Source: JANRIC01 sp033765345
Lineage (GTDB): Bacteria > Bacteroidota > Bacteroidia > Cytophagales > Microscillaceae
Assembly: GCA_033765345.1 (NCBI GenBank)
Contig: JANRIC010000199.1
Span: 1 to 23,867 of the forward strand
Length of the DNA: 23,867 nt
Direction of reading: 5' to 3'
In this document: one piece after another, positions 15,273 to 23,454 of the stretch
Layout: the number at the start of each line of letters is the position of its first letter
Numbering within the stretch: position 1 is the stretch's first letter
Notes under the pieces: model-generated
Databases searched by the model: none
Seen by the model: the letters and a program-made list of their open reading frames with translations, nothing else
Told to the model about the DNA's origin: nothing
Made by a program: the position numbers and the translations under genes

Positions 15273-15992
15273 ATGAAAATCACGATACCAACAGCCGGGT
15301 TCGAGAAAGAGGACCAAGTGGAAAATATTGAAATTCTTGCACACGATCTGCGCGGTCCTATTCATTCAATCAGTGGATTGGTTGAACTGCTCAAACTGGA
15401 GCTGAAAGATTGCGCCAACGAAAATATTATACATTGTCTGAATCTCATTGACCAAAATTGTAAGCATTCTCACGAGCTTTTATCTAAAGTACTTGACGTA
15501 GTGCGGCTGGGTGATAAACCCGGCAAACTCATTAAAGAGAATGAAAACCTGGTTGACATCATCCACCGACTCCTCGAACTACAACAAATCAGTGCATCCA
15601 GCAGAGGAGTACATCTCTCATTCACTTATGGAAATGAGCTTGTTATGGGTAAAGTTGATAAAACTTATCTCATACACGCCATTGAAAATCTTCTGACAAA
15701 TGCCATTAAATTTACGGAGAAAGAAGGTGAGGTAAGCGTACTCCTTTATGAATCGGATGAAAATATTTATATCAAAGTAATGGATAATGGGATCGGAATT
15801 TGTGAAGATGATCTACCTTTTATCTTTGATAAATTTACAAAAATACGCCGCAATGGGCTTCGCGGTGAGGAAAGTACTGGTTTAGGTATGTCCATTACCC
15901 AACAAATCATTGAAGCACACGGAGGAGAAATCTCCGTAAAAAGTAAAGTCAATGAGGGGACTACTTTTAGCATTATTTTACCTAAAAATTAA
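15273..15992 (+). CDS. Soluble histidine kinase without sensor domain
   Basis: This 239-residue protein is little more than a kinase core. HisKA carries H24 in ILAHDLRGPIHSI only 23 residues from the start. The HATPase has the N box (ENLLTNAIKF), G1 (DNGIG), F box (IFDKFTKI) and G2 (STGLGMSITQQI). There is no membrane segment, PAS or GAF domain, so it must receive its signal from another protein. It lies 130 bases downstream of the RprY-like gene in the same direction and may feed the same regulator. It could also be the output module for the GAF protein encoded next. A 14-bp hairpin begins 2 bases after the stop. Confidence 0.9.
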   Translation: MKITIPTAGFEKEDQVENIEILAHDLRGPIHSISGLVELLKLELKDCANENIIHCLNLIDQNCKHSHELLSKVLDVVRLGDKPGKLIKENENLVDIIHRLLELQQISASSRGVHLSFTYGNELVMGKVDKTYLIHAIENLLTNAIKFTEKEGEVSVLLYESDENIYIKVMDNGIGICEDDLPFIFDKFTKIRRNGLRGEESTGLGMSITQQIIEAHGGEISVKSKVNEGTTFSIILPKN

Positions 15993-15993
15993 A

Positions 15994-16025
15994 AAGCTTT
16001 TTCAAAATAAATTTTGAAAAAGCTT
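15994..16025 (+). terminator. Perfect 14-bp hairpin after the soluble kinase gene
   Basis: AAGCTTTTTCAAAA (15994-16007) pairs perfectly with TTTTGAAAAAGCTT (16012-16025) around the loop TAAA. It starts right after the stop codon. No T-run follows on the plus strand, so it may act as a weak terminator or as a 3'-end-protecting hairpin. Confidence 0.55.
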
Positions 16026-16350
16026 GGCATTAAATTTTAGTAAAAGTGTTTGTTTCTTTGTTGATATTACAGACTCGATTTGATTCAATCCAACCCAGTA
16101 AAATATACTATTTTTCTCCAGACCAGTGGAGCAAAAAAATACAGAAATTATTTTCAAAAATAAAAAAGTCTATAAACTTATTGGTTTTGAGTATTTTAAA
16201 GGCCAAAAATTAGCCCGCATCATCCATAAAACAGTACTACTCGTTAAGGTGAACTTTTTATAAATTTTAAAAGTTGCTAATTCAAAATATAGTTGTCGCT
16301 TATGCGTCCTGTTTTAAACCATATATAGTACATTCCAGACCGTTTAAGAT
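16026..16350. other. AT-rich leader region upstream of the GAF-protein unit
   Basis: This stretch of about 325 bases contains no plausible gene. A small hairpin, CTCCA (16116-16120) with TGGAG (16127-16131), is flanked by T5 and A7 runs that extend the pairing. No exact TAnnTTTG box was found. The promoter of the three-gene unit starting at 16351 should lie here, so it may use an activator or an alternative sigma factor. Confidence 0.4.
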
Positions 16351-18783
16351 ATGAAACACCTCGACACAATTAGTATTCCTAAAAATAAATTAAATACACA
16401 AGAATCTGAAATCCAGTATTCTTTTCCTTTTAAGTCCAGAATCAGTTTTTTACCTCTGATCGAGAAAATCAAAAATACCATCCATCAATCTGGTATCAAC
16501 GGAGATTTTTGGAAAGGATTAATCAATACGGTAGAATCTATTCCTGAACTTATGCAACCCATTGATGATGAGAGTGTTATAAAAAAACATAGATTCTTGA
16601 TAGATGCCCTCTTATCGAGTGTATTCTCATTTGCAGGCAATAACACCGAGATCAAAGCCACAGGCTCGCCTTTTGGCTTCGATATCTTGTATGCCACGCC
16701 TATATTTAAAGAAATTTTGAGCATGGAAAATGGCATCCCTCAGATTACCAACTATGATCCGGTACAATTAAATGAGAAAAAACTAAGTATCGCCTACTCT
16801 ACCATCCTCAAGCAAATCTATGGGGTAGAGGCTAGTCTGATGCAGACCTTCCTCTTCACGATTCCTGATAGGAAAACCAAGCTCAATCGGCATTATCACA
16901 TTGAGATTAACCCAGATTTTGCCAGAGTAATCCCTACCAAACCGATCAAACCTTTTAGCCCCCAGGAATTGAGTGAGCTTCAGAAAAAGCTCCTGAACCC
17001 TGATGAAATCCGACACGATATTGATCCAAACTACTTTGAATTTCAAGGCTTATCCATGATACAAGCAGTGGATATTACTGAACCTACAGTACTTTCCCTG
17101 CTCAAAGATGAGCTTTTGAAAAAAGAAGCCCTCCAATCAGTACGTCATTTTCGTAAGCTTGAAAGCTCTCTCAAAGATATGTTTCGCCTGCCTGATTTGA
17201 AACTCGGATTGGTAGCCTTTAATCCAAATCAAAATACCTACGAGAATGCTTCTCCGGCAATCTGGAATAGCTTTATTACTCAAGATAGCCGGGAAGTTTG
17301 TTCAATGGATTTGAACGGTTGTATTTATGATCAAAGTGTACGTCAGAATCAACCCATTGTGATTGAAGATCTGACCGCCCTGGATCATATCGGTGAAATC
17401 GAGCAATGCATTCTTCAAAAAAATATAAAAAATATTTTGGTAAGCCCCCTGATGGATAACGGAGAAATCATTGGCATGCTTGAACTCGGTTCTCCCAATC
17501 CAGGTGATTTGAATAGCTATTCCATTCCTAAATTAGAAGACATCATCCCCCTGTTTACCAATGCCGTCAAACGTAAACTCGAGGATATCAGTACTGAAGT
17601 TGAGGTGATCAAGCAAAAAGAATTTACTGCCATCCATCCGACTGTAGCCTGGAAATTCAACCAAGCAGCCTTTAATCTTAAGAAAAAAAGAGAAATGGGT
17701 ATTGAGGCTGAAATAGAACCCATCATTTTTGAAGATGTTTATCCGCTTTTTGGACAATCCGACATCAGAGGTTCTTCTCAAGAACGTAATAATTCTATTC
17801 AGAAGGATTTGACTGAGCAATTAGACCTTTCTAAAAATGTAATCCAGGTTATTCAAAACAAAACCCAACTTCCCTTGTTGGATGAAATACTGTTCAGGAT
17901 TAAGAAACACGAACTGCATATCCAAGAGGGAGTCAATGCCGGAGATGAAGTAAGCATCCTGGATTTTATCAAAAATGAAATCGAGACACTCTTTGAATAT
18001 TTTAAAGATGTTGATCCTGAAATTCATCAGAGCATCCAACACTACCAACAGTCCTTGGATCCTACACTCAAAATTATCTACAAACAACGCAAGGCATTTG
18101 AGCAGAGTTTGACCAAGATCAATGAGAAGGTTTCTACCTATTTGGATTTTGAAGAAGCCCGCGCTCAGAAAATGTTTCCACATTATTTTGAAAAATATAA
18201 AACTGACGGCGTAGAATACAACATCTATATCGGAGAATCTATGCTGAAAGACCGAAAATTCAACCCAATTTATTTGGAAAACATGCGCCTTTGGCAGCTT
18301 GAAATCATGTGTAATATTGCCTTAAAAACCGAAAAACTAAAGCCCTTCCTGCCTATTCCACTCTCAACTACACAATTGATTCTGGTACACAGCAGCCCTT
18401 TATCCATTCGGTTCAGACAGGATGAAAAACAATTTGACGTAGACGGTGCCTACAACATCCGCTACGAAATCGTGAAAAAACGCATTGATAAAGCCTACAT
18501 CAAAGGTACAAAAGAGCGACTTACCCAACCTGGTAAAATCGCCATCGTGTATACCCGTGACAAAGAGATTGAAGAATACAAAAAACATATTGAGTTTTTA
18601 CAATACAAAGGATTGCTTGAATCTGAGATCGAGTACCTGGAATTGGAAGAGCTTCAAGGAGCAAGCGGCTTAAAAGCAATACGAGTGCGAGTACACCTGC
18701 CCGCAGAAGAGAGTACAGTGGCAATCCAAAATTACACGCTTCCTGAAAACGACACAAAACATTTTGAGCCTTTGGTAGGTTAG
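16351..18783 (+). CDS. GAF-domain protein with large unassigned C-terminal region
   Basis: This 810-residue cytosolic protein has no signal peptide or membrane segments. Residues about 1-260 are helical and unassigned. Residues about 262-412 look like a GAF domain: helix ALQSVRHFRKLESSLKDMF, strands LKLGLVAFNPN, QPIVIEDLTALD, then NILVSPLMDNGEIIGMLELGSP. Residues about 480-810 contain long helices (for example 560-630) and a C-terminal basic region, with no recognised catalytic motif. GAF domains bind small ligands such as cyclic nucleotides, or sense redox state. Proteins of this architecture occur in Bacteroidota without assigned function. It leads a three-gene unit with a muconolactone-isomerase-like protein (33-base gap) and a cNMP-domain histidine kinase, so a role as a ligand-sensing partner of that kinase is plausible. 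Confidence 0.72.
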   Translation: MKHLDTISIPKNKLNTQESEIQYSFPFKSRISFLPLIEKIKNTIHQSGINGDFWKGLINTVESIPELMQPIDDESVIKKHRFLIDALLSSVFSFAGNNTEIKATGSPFGFDILYATPIFKEILSMENGIPQITNYDPVQLNEKKLSIAYSTILKQIYGVEASLMQTFLFTIPDRKTKLNRHYHIEINPDFARVIPTKPIKPFSPQELSELQKKLLNPDEIRHDIDPNYFEFQGLSMIQAVDITEPTVLSLLKDELLKKEALQSVRHFRKLESSLKDMFRLPDLKLGLVAFNPNQNTYENASPAIWNSFITQDSREVCSMDLNGCIYDQSVRQNQPIVIEDLTALDHIGEIEQCILQKNIKNILVSPLMDNGEIIGMLELGSPNPGDLNSYSIPKLEDIIPLFTNAVKRKLEDISTEVEVIKQKEFTAIHPTVAWKFNQAAFNLKKKREMGIEAEIEPIIFEDVYPLFGQSDIRGSSQERNNSIQKDLTEQLDLSKNVIQVIQNKTQLPLLDEILFRIKKHELHIQEGVNAGDEVSILDFIKNEIETLFEYFKDVDPEIHQSIQHYQQSLDPTLKIIYKQRKAFEQSLTKINEKVSTYLDFEEARAQKMFPHYFEKYKTDGVEYNIYIGESMLKDRKFNPIYLENMRLWQLEIMCNIALKTEKLKPFLPIPLSTTQLILVHSSPLSIRFRQDEKQFDVDGAYNIRYEIVKKRIDKAYIKGTKERLTQPGKIAIVYTRDKEIEEYKKHIEFLQYKGLLESEIEYLELEELQGASGLKAIRVRVHLPAEESTVAIQNYTLPENDTKHFEPLVG

Positions 18784-18816
18784 CACCCAATAAAAAACCA
18801 AACATCTCCTCCTTTT

Positions 18817-19116
18817 ATGAATCAATATATGATAGAAATTGAGTTGCCAAGAATTTTTGATGAAGAATTCTTGGCAACTGTGCCCAAACAAGTAGAGCAG
18901 GTAAGCCTCTTTATCGCTCAAAGTAAAATTAACAGCTATTCTTTAAGTTTGTCTCAATCCAAACTTTGGACAACCATCACCGCCGATTCTGAAATGGAAG
19001 TACTCGAAATACTGGCTTCGTTGCCACTCTACAAATGGATGACATTTAAAATACACAATCTTATGTTTAATTATCAAACAAAACCTACCATTTTTCCACC
19101 TATTTCACTAAATTGA
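18817..19116 (+). CDS. Muconolactone-isomerase-like small protein
   Basis: This 99-residue protein has the dimeric alpha+beta-barrel (ferredoxin-like) pattern of the muconolactone delta-isomerase/YciI superfamily. Its features are YMIEIELPRIFDEEFLATVPKQ, then INSYSLSLSQSKLWTTITADSEMEVLEILASLPL, then a final strand WMTFKIHNLMF. Homologues in Bacteroidota are single-domain proteins not linked to catechol degradation, and the rest of that pathway is absent here, so a small-ligand-binding or regulatory role is more likely than isomerase activity. It is sandwiched between the GAF-protein gene (33 bases) and the kinase gene (14 bases). Its codons 9-21 contain a perfect 14-bp inverted repeat. Confidence 0.72.
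   Translation: MNQYMIEIELPRIFDEEFLATVPKQVEQVSLFIAQSKINSYSLSLSQSKLWTTITADSEMEVLEILASLPLYKWMTFKIHNLMFNYQTKPTIFPPISLN
18842..18879 (+). repeat. 14-bp inverted repeat inside the start of the small gene
   Basis: AGTTGCCAAGAATT (18842-18855) is the exact reverse complement of AATTCTTGGCAACT (18866-18879), with a 10-base loop. It lies within codons 9-21 of the muconolactone-isomerase-like gene. The mRNA should form a stable hairpin about 25 bases after the start codon, which could modulate translation or polarity within the operon. Confidence 0.75.
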
Positions 19117-19130
19117 CCTAAAATTTTATC

Positions 19131-20522
19131 ATGCAAGACCTCATTCAAAAACTGAACTCTATCCCTACACTATCCGACATCCCCGAAAATCAAATCACAT
19201 GGCTTGCCGAAAGAGGCGAAATATGTCATTATCAAGTAGGAGATTATATCTTTAAGCGAGGGGATGCAATGCTCTATATGCTTATCCTCCTGGAAGGAAT
19301 GTATGAAATCAAAATCGAGCAAAACGGACAGCTCAGACCTCTCAGTGAGGTAGAACCCGGCGGAATTACTGGGGCTTTGCCTTACTCAAGAGCCAAAAAT
19401 GTCATGGCACAAGGTATCGCCTTGGAAAACTCTACAATTTTCCGCCTGGATCGTAAGTATTTTGAAGAAATGATTCATACCCATTATGAGCTTACCGAAC
19501 GGCTTGTCCATACCCTGACCAACCGGGTAAGAGACTTTACGAAGCAACAACAAATCGGTGAAAAAATGCTCGCTCTTGGGAAAATTGCAGCCGGACTCGC
19601 ACACGAACTCAACAACCCGGCAGCCGCCGTGGTCAGAAGTGCCTCTGAGCTCCGAAAACACCTGGGAGTCATGCCGGAAAAATTCAAATCTGTCATCAAA
19701 ATTCGGATGAGTGACCAACAAGTGGATACCGTCAATGACATCCTCTTTGCTAAAATTAATCAAGGACCCAAAGCCAATCTTTCGCTGATGAAAAAAACAG
19801 AGCTCGAAGATGAAATTGCTGATTGGCTTGAGGATCATCGTATTGACGACGGATACAGCCTGGCCTCTGATTTTATGGAATTTGGACTCTGTGTCGAGGA
19901 TTTTGAAAAGATCAATAGTCAAATATCCGAAGAAAAAGACCTAGCCCCTGTAATCAAATGGATCGATAATGTATTGGTGACCGAAAAACTTGTACAGGAA
20001 ATTGAAGAAGCTTCCAAAAGAATTTCAGACCTGGTAAATTCTGTCAAGATTTATACCCACATGGATAAATCACCCGAAAAACAAATGGCTGATATCCACG
20101 AAGGAATTCTCAATACACTGACCATTCTTAAGCATAAGTTTAAGAAAAATAAGGTCGAGTTTATACCGAAATTTCAACCAGACTTGCCACAGGTCAAAAT
20201 TCAAGTCGGCGAACTGAATCAGGTTTGGACCAATCTGATTGACAATGCCCTGGATGCCATGGAAGAACAAGGAGGCTGCCTCGAGATCAAAACCTATCAA
20301 GCCGGAGATTTTGTAAAAGTAGAAGTCATTGATACAGGCAAAGGAATCCCCGAAAACGTTCAATCTCAAATCTTTGACCCCTTTTTTACGACCAAAGAAG
20401 TGGGTAAAGGTACAGGAATCGGCCTGGACGTAGTCAAACGAGTGGTAGATCAACACCGAGGCGATATCAAAGTAGAGTCAAAACCCGGACAAACTAGATT
20501 TGTAGTTTGCCTGCCTTTATAA
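19131..20522 (+). CDS. Histidine kinase with N-terminal cyclic-nucleotide-binding-like domain
   Basis: This 463-residue soluble kinase starts with a cNMP-binding-like beta-roll (about 5-130): YQVGDYIFKRGDAMLYMLILLEGMYEIKI, then the cassette region GGITGALPYSRAKNVMAQ. The cassette lacks the Glu that canonically contacts the cAMP ribose, so the ligand may differ. A signalling helix leads to HisKA with H158 in IAAGLAHELNNPAAAV. An unusually long insert (about 170-290) follows before a second helical segment. The HATPase has the N box (VWTNLIDNALDAM), G1 (DTGKGIPENV), F box (FDPFFTTKEVGKGTG) and G2 (GIGLDVVKRVV), a NtrB/ZraS-like subclass. No response regulator is adjacent. It is the last gene of the GAF-protein unit. 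Confidence 0.88.
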   Translation: MQDLIQKLNSIPTLSDIPENQITWLAERGEICHYQVGDYIFKRGDAMLYMLILLEGMYEIKIEQNGQLRPLSEVEPGGITGALPYSRAKNVMAQGIALENSTIFRLDRKYFEEMIHTHYELTERLVHTLTNRVRDFTKQQQIGEKMLALGKIAAGLAHELNNPAAAVVRSASELRKHLGVMPEKFKSVIKIRMSDQQVDTVNDILFAKINQGPKANLSLMKKTELEDEIADWLEDHRIDDGYSLASDFMEFGLCVEDFEKINSQISEEKDLAPVIKWIDNVLVTEKLVQEIEEASKRISDLVNSVKIYTHMDKSPEKQMADIHEGILNTLTILKHKFKKNKVEFIPKFQPDLPQVKIQVGELNQVWTNLIDNALDAMEEQGGCLEIKTYQAGDFVKVEVIDTGKGIPENVQSQIFDPFFTTKEVGKGTGIGLDVVKRVVDQHRGDIKVESKPGQTRFVVCLPL

Positions 20523-21392
20523 TCAGAATTATTTTGTAAGTAAGACAAACTAAAAATTAAATTTTAAAGTTATAAATATCTGGAAGCTAGTAAAATATGC
20601 CTATATTTTCGGAATTATCAAAAAAAATCATTGATTTGTGATATAATAGCTTTTCTGGAAATATTACTATTTCATATTTTATGTATTTCAAACTTCAAAT
20701 TTATTAGAATATCACTTTAGAAATAATTAAACTATAGGAAGAATAAGAAGAATACCTCGAAATTACGCCTATATGTGAAAAAATCTTAACATGGCTTACT
20801 TCATGGAAGGAGAGAGACTGACAAAACAATTTCACAAACAAATACGCTCTTAATAACCATAAATCCTTTCACGTGTATAAGTAAATTCGTATATTAACTA
20901 AAAATTTTACTATCTATATTAGATATTTTGGAATTTGGAACTTTTTTTAAGAAAAAAACGCTTAGAATATAAAAAAAAGTGGTAGATAGCAAGCCAATTT
21001 GTACATGCCATCTTTTAAGAATAAAACGAACCCTTTTATTACCTGAGAAAGAAAGTTGGGAATTTTAAAAGGTGAGGTTAAAAATGAAAAGCGTTTTTAA
21101 TAAAGGGTGTGAAAACCATAAATTTTCTTTTGTACAAAATAGAGTTTTAAAAGAGAAAAACAAAATCAGTCCTTTGAAATTATTCTTAGAAAAGTACAAC
21201 ACTTATCCGTCAATTAACGTTTATTGATTAGTATTTGACGGTATAGATAAATTAAAAATACTGGAATTGAATTACACTGTAATAGCACAACTTATATTTA
21301 TGAAAGACAATATATTTATAAAAATTTATAGATATATTGGATTTTTTTTGTGTAGTAACTGAGTTTTAGAATTTTAACTAAGTATAAAGATA
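20523..21392. other. 870-base AT-rich region without a convincing gene, upstream of rpoD
   Basis: This is the longest non-coding stretch in the window and is markedly more AT-rich than its surroundings. I found no tRNA, no exact TAnnTTTG box and no long open frame. Visible structures are an AT hairpin AATAAAA/TTTTATT (21020-21026 with 21034-21040), a CCGTCAA/TTGACGG pair (21207-21213 with 21235-21241) and a 47-codon frame at 21084. It must contain the rpoD promoter and may hold a small RNA or a decayed gene. Confidence 0.5.
21084..21227 (+). CDS. Possible 47-residue small protein (doubtful)
   Basis: A short frame starts with ATG at 21084 and ends with TGA at 21225-21227. A purine-rich GGTGAGG sits 6-12 bases before the start. 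The product would be basic and Lys/Asn-rich with one Cys and no motif I recognise. Its end overlaps a CCGTCAA/TTGACGG hairpin. The AT-rich context makes a chance frame quite possible. Confidence 0.2.
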   Translation: MKSVFNKGCENHKFSFVQNRVLKEKNKISPLKLFLEKYNTYPSINVY

Positions 21393-22259
21393 ATGCGTCA
21401 ACTTAAGATAACCCAAACGATAACCAACCGAGAAAGCCAGTCTCTCGAGAGATATTTTAATGAAATCAATAAAGTGGATTTGTTGACTCCCGAAGAAGAA
21501 GTAGAGCTGGCTAGAAGGATTCGAGAGGGTGACGAACAAGCACTTGAAAAACTGACCAAAGCAAACCTTCGTTTTGTGGTGTCGGTAGCCAAGCAATATC
21601 AAAATCGTAGCCTTTCCCTGAATGACTTAATCAATGAGGGAAACCTTGGTCTTGTCAAAGCAGCTAAAAAATTTGATGAAACCCGAGGATTTAAATTTAT
21701 TTCTTATGCCGTCTGGTGGATTCGCCAGTCTATTATGCAAGCTTTGGCAGATCAATCCAGAATCGTTCGTCTTCCTCTGAATAAAACCGGAGCGTTGAGC
21801 AAAATCAATAGAGCTTATTCCGAATTAGAGCAAAGGTACGAACGTGAACCAACGCCTGCCGAACTTTCGGACATCCTGGATATGGATGAAACCGAAATCA
21901 CCAGCACATTAAGAGCCGGCTCCAAACAAGTATCTGTAGATGCACCCTTTAATGAGGGCGAAAGCAATTCATTATTGGATGTACTCGAGAACAAAAACAC
22001 GGTAAGCACCGACCAAGAAGTAGCGTATAACGACTCTTTAAGGGTAGAAACTGCCAGAGCTTTGGCGGCTTTGAGTGAGCGCGAAAGAACGGTTGTTAAA
22101 ATGTTTTTTGGTATTGACCAGGAGCACCCTATGTCTTTGGAGCAAATCGGCGAAACACTCGATCTGACCAGAGAGCGCGTAAGACAAATCAAAGAAAAAG
22201 CCATTCGTAAGCTAAGAGCCAGCTCAAGAAGCCGTTTATTGGCTGAATATCTGGGCTAA
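21393..22259 (+). CDS. rpoD: Primary RNA polymerase sigma factor RpoD/SigA
   Basis: This 288-residue sigma-70 factor has the compact Bacteroidota form without region 1.1. Region 1.2 is SLERYFNEINKVDLLTPEEE. Region 2 runs from NLRFVVSVAKQYQ through the aromatic DNA-melting stretch of region 2.3 to 2.4, including FKFISYAVWWIRQSI. Region 3 (PAELSDILDMDETEI) and region 4 (SLEQIGETLDLTRERVRQI) are complete. It directs housekeeping transcription at TAnnTTTG-type promoters such as those proposed elsewhere in this window. The start MRQLKITQTITNRESQSLE is the standard one. The gene is followed by a strong hairpin terminator. Confidence 0.97.
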   Translation: MRQLKITQTITNRESQSLERYFNEINKVDLLTPEEEVELARRIREGDEQALEKLTKANLRFVVSVAKQYQNRSLSLNDLINEGNLGLVKAAKKFDETRGFKFISYAVWWIRQSIMQALADQSRIVRLPLNKTGALSKINRAYSELEQRYEREPTPAELSDILDMDETEITSTLRAGSKQVSVDAPFNEGESNSLLDVLENKNTVSTDQEVAYNDSLRVETARALAALSERERTVVKMFFGIDQEHPMSLEQIGETLDLTRERVRQIKEKAIRKLRASSRSRLLAEYLG

Positions 22260-22278
22260 TAGACCTTAAAAATAAAAC

Positions 22279-22333
22279 AAATCACGGTTTAGGATCAACA
22301 CATATTTTTCCTAAATCGTGATTTTTTATAATT
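22279..22333 (+). terminator. Bidirectional terminator between rpoD and the lipocalin-like gene
   Basis: A 15-bp stem (22279-22293 with 22310-22324, one G-U pair) encloses a 16-base loop. A T-rich tract follows on the plus strand (22322-22326 and 22329-22333), and an A-rich tract precedes it, so it should also work for the convergent gene on the minus strand. Confidence 0.85.
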
Positions 22334-22348
22334 TTTCGGAGATATTTT

Positions 22349-22828
22349 TTAATTGCTGCCATCAGAAGCTTCAAGTTCTCCATCTGCCTTGAAATATAGA
22401 CGGGTATACTCTCCGTCAGTATCCGGCAAAATAATCACAAGGTCTTTTTTGGTAAGTAGTTCTATTTCAATTTCTTTGGGGTCTTCTTCTTGCGTTTTTC
22501 TCACCAAAAGCGTTGTATCATTGGGGCTGAGTTGCCAGTACAAAGTTTCGGGCTCACTTCCCAGAATACTTACTTCATACGTGCCATCGGGTTTGAAATG
22601 AAGGTAAGAGCCTTCAACCCAAGCCTTTATGACTTGCTCTCTGCGTTCCGAAGACATACCACTCTGCTTAAAATTTCTTTCAATTCGAGGGGTGTAAATA
22701 TTCACGAGCAACCAATTTTTGATTAACATCTTTGATCTATCCATGTCAGACTCAAAGGCTGTCAAAAAAATAAGTACTAATCCACTAAGAAATATTTTTC
22801 CGAAGTGCTTCACAGTTATTTTTCTCAA
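22349..22828 (-). CDS. Lipocalin-like secreted hypothetical protein, copy 1
   Basis: This 159-residue protein has an N-terminal hydrophobic signal-like segment (about residues 8-24) but no lipobox Cys. The mature part starts with a helical stretch and then reads as antiparallel strands: SYLHFKPDGTYEVSIL, ETLYWQLSPNDTTLLVRK, DLVIILPD, YTRLYFKADGE. This resembles the lipocalin-like small proteins common in Bacteroidota (IxxW...F..DGTY...G.W). There is no ATG near the signal sequence. The frame opens with TTG at 22828, and a GTG at 22813 is an equally good start. Its neighbour at 22938-23420 has the same layout. The ligand and role are unknown. Confidence 0.6.
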   Translation of the reverse strand: MRKITVKHFGKIFLSGLVLIFLTAFESDMDRSKMLIKNWLLVNIYTPRIERNFKQSGMSSERREQVIKAWVEGSYLHFKPDGTYEVSILGSEPETLYWQLSPNDTTLLVRKTQEEDPKEIEIELLTKKDLVIILPDTDGEYTRLYFKADGELEASDGSN

Positions 22829-22937
22829 TATTCACCCATTTACAACTCGTGTAGCAATATAGTCATAAAATACTGAATCCCAAAAAACAAGATTACCAAA
22901 AAAATGTCATGTTTTTTCACAAGAACATAGAATGCCT

Positions 22938-23420
22938 TTATATCTTATCATTTTGCATTGGTTCTAAAATAAGCTCTTTAGTAGAATCAATCAGGATAAT
23001 CATCTTGTCTTTATCCAAATCCTTGATAATCAATTCTTCTCTACCTAAAGTTTCTGTATCATTGGTAGTTTTTTTAATCAGGATGAGTTTGTAGGAGTCT
23101 TTTACCTTTTCCAGTGACCAAGTACCTTTCTCCTGGACTTCCTGCCCCTTGAGTACCAATTCAAAAGTATGATCGGCTTTAAACTCAAAAGTATTGTCAT
23201 TGGCTGTTTGGATTACGCTATTGAGTTTTTTTTTCCGAACATCTTCGGGAATGAGCTTATAAAATTCTTTTTCAGACTGACTCATCGTGTTGAGCAATTG
23301 ATCTGTTGTAAAAGTAACGCGCCATTTGCGGGTGATTAGTCTTGATTTTTCATCATTTTGTTGACAAGACAGTAATCCAGTAAAAAGACATATACACAAG
23401 AAATCAATATACAGCTTCAT
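22938..23420 (-). CDS. Lipocalin-like lipoprotein, copy 2
   Basis: I chose the ATG at 23420 because it gives a 160-residue precursor with a proper lipoprotein signal (MKLYIDFLCICLFTGLLSC, lipid-modified Cys19). A TTG 13 codons upstream would spoil the n-region. The mature protein reads LITRKWRVTF, a helical stretch, then NTFEFKADHTFELVLKGQ, GTWSLEKVKDSYKLILIKK, ELIIKDLDKDKMIILID. This is the W...F..D.TF...G.W pattern of lipocalin-like envelope proteins. It matches the layout of the gene downstream (22349-22828), which suggests an old tandem duplication. The function is unknown. Confidence 0.65.
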   Translation of the reverse strand: MKLYIDFLCICLFTGLLSCQQNDEKSRLITRKWRVTFTTDQLLNTMSQSEKEFYKLIPEDVRKKKLNSVIQTANDNTFEFKADHTFELVLKGQEVQEKGTWSLEKVKDSYKLILIKKTTNDTETLGREELIIKDLDKDKMIILIDSTKELILEPMQNDKI

Positions 23421-23446
23421 TATAAAATAAATGAATTTTTGGAGTT

Positions 23447-23454
23447 CAAATTTA
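23447..23454 (-). promoter_or_regulatory. Candidate -7 box of the lipoprotein gene
   Basis: The minus strand reads TAAATTTG, an exact TAnnTTTG match, 26 bases upstream of the ATG at 23420. That is a sensible distance for a short leader. It also favours the ATG start, because the alternative TTG at 23459 would lie upstream of this box. Confidence 0.45.

Noticed and set aside
16116..16131. Hairpin CTCCA/TGGAG as a terminator
   Set aside because: It has no T-run directly after the stem on either strand; the flanking T and A runs merely pair with each other.
18817..19116. Catechol/muconate degradation enzyme
   Set aside because: No other enzyme of that pathway is nearby; the fold family includes many small non-catabolic proteins, and the context is signalling.
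19386..19922. 178-codon open frame on the minus strand
   Set aside because: It lies wholly antisense to the cNMP-domain kinase, its product shows no family pattern, and the sense strand encodes clear kinase motifs.
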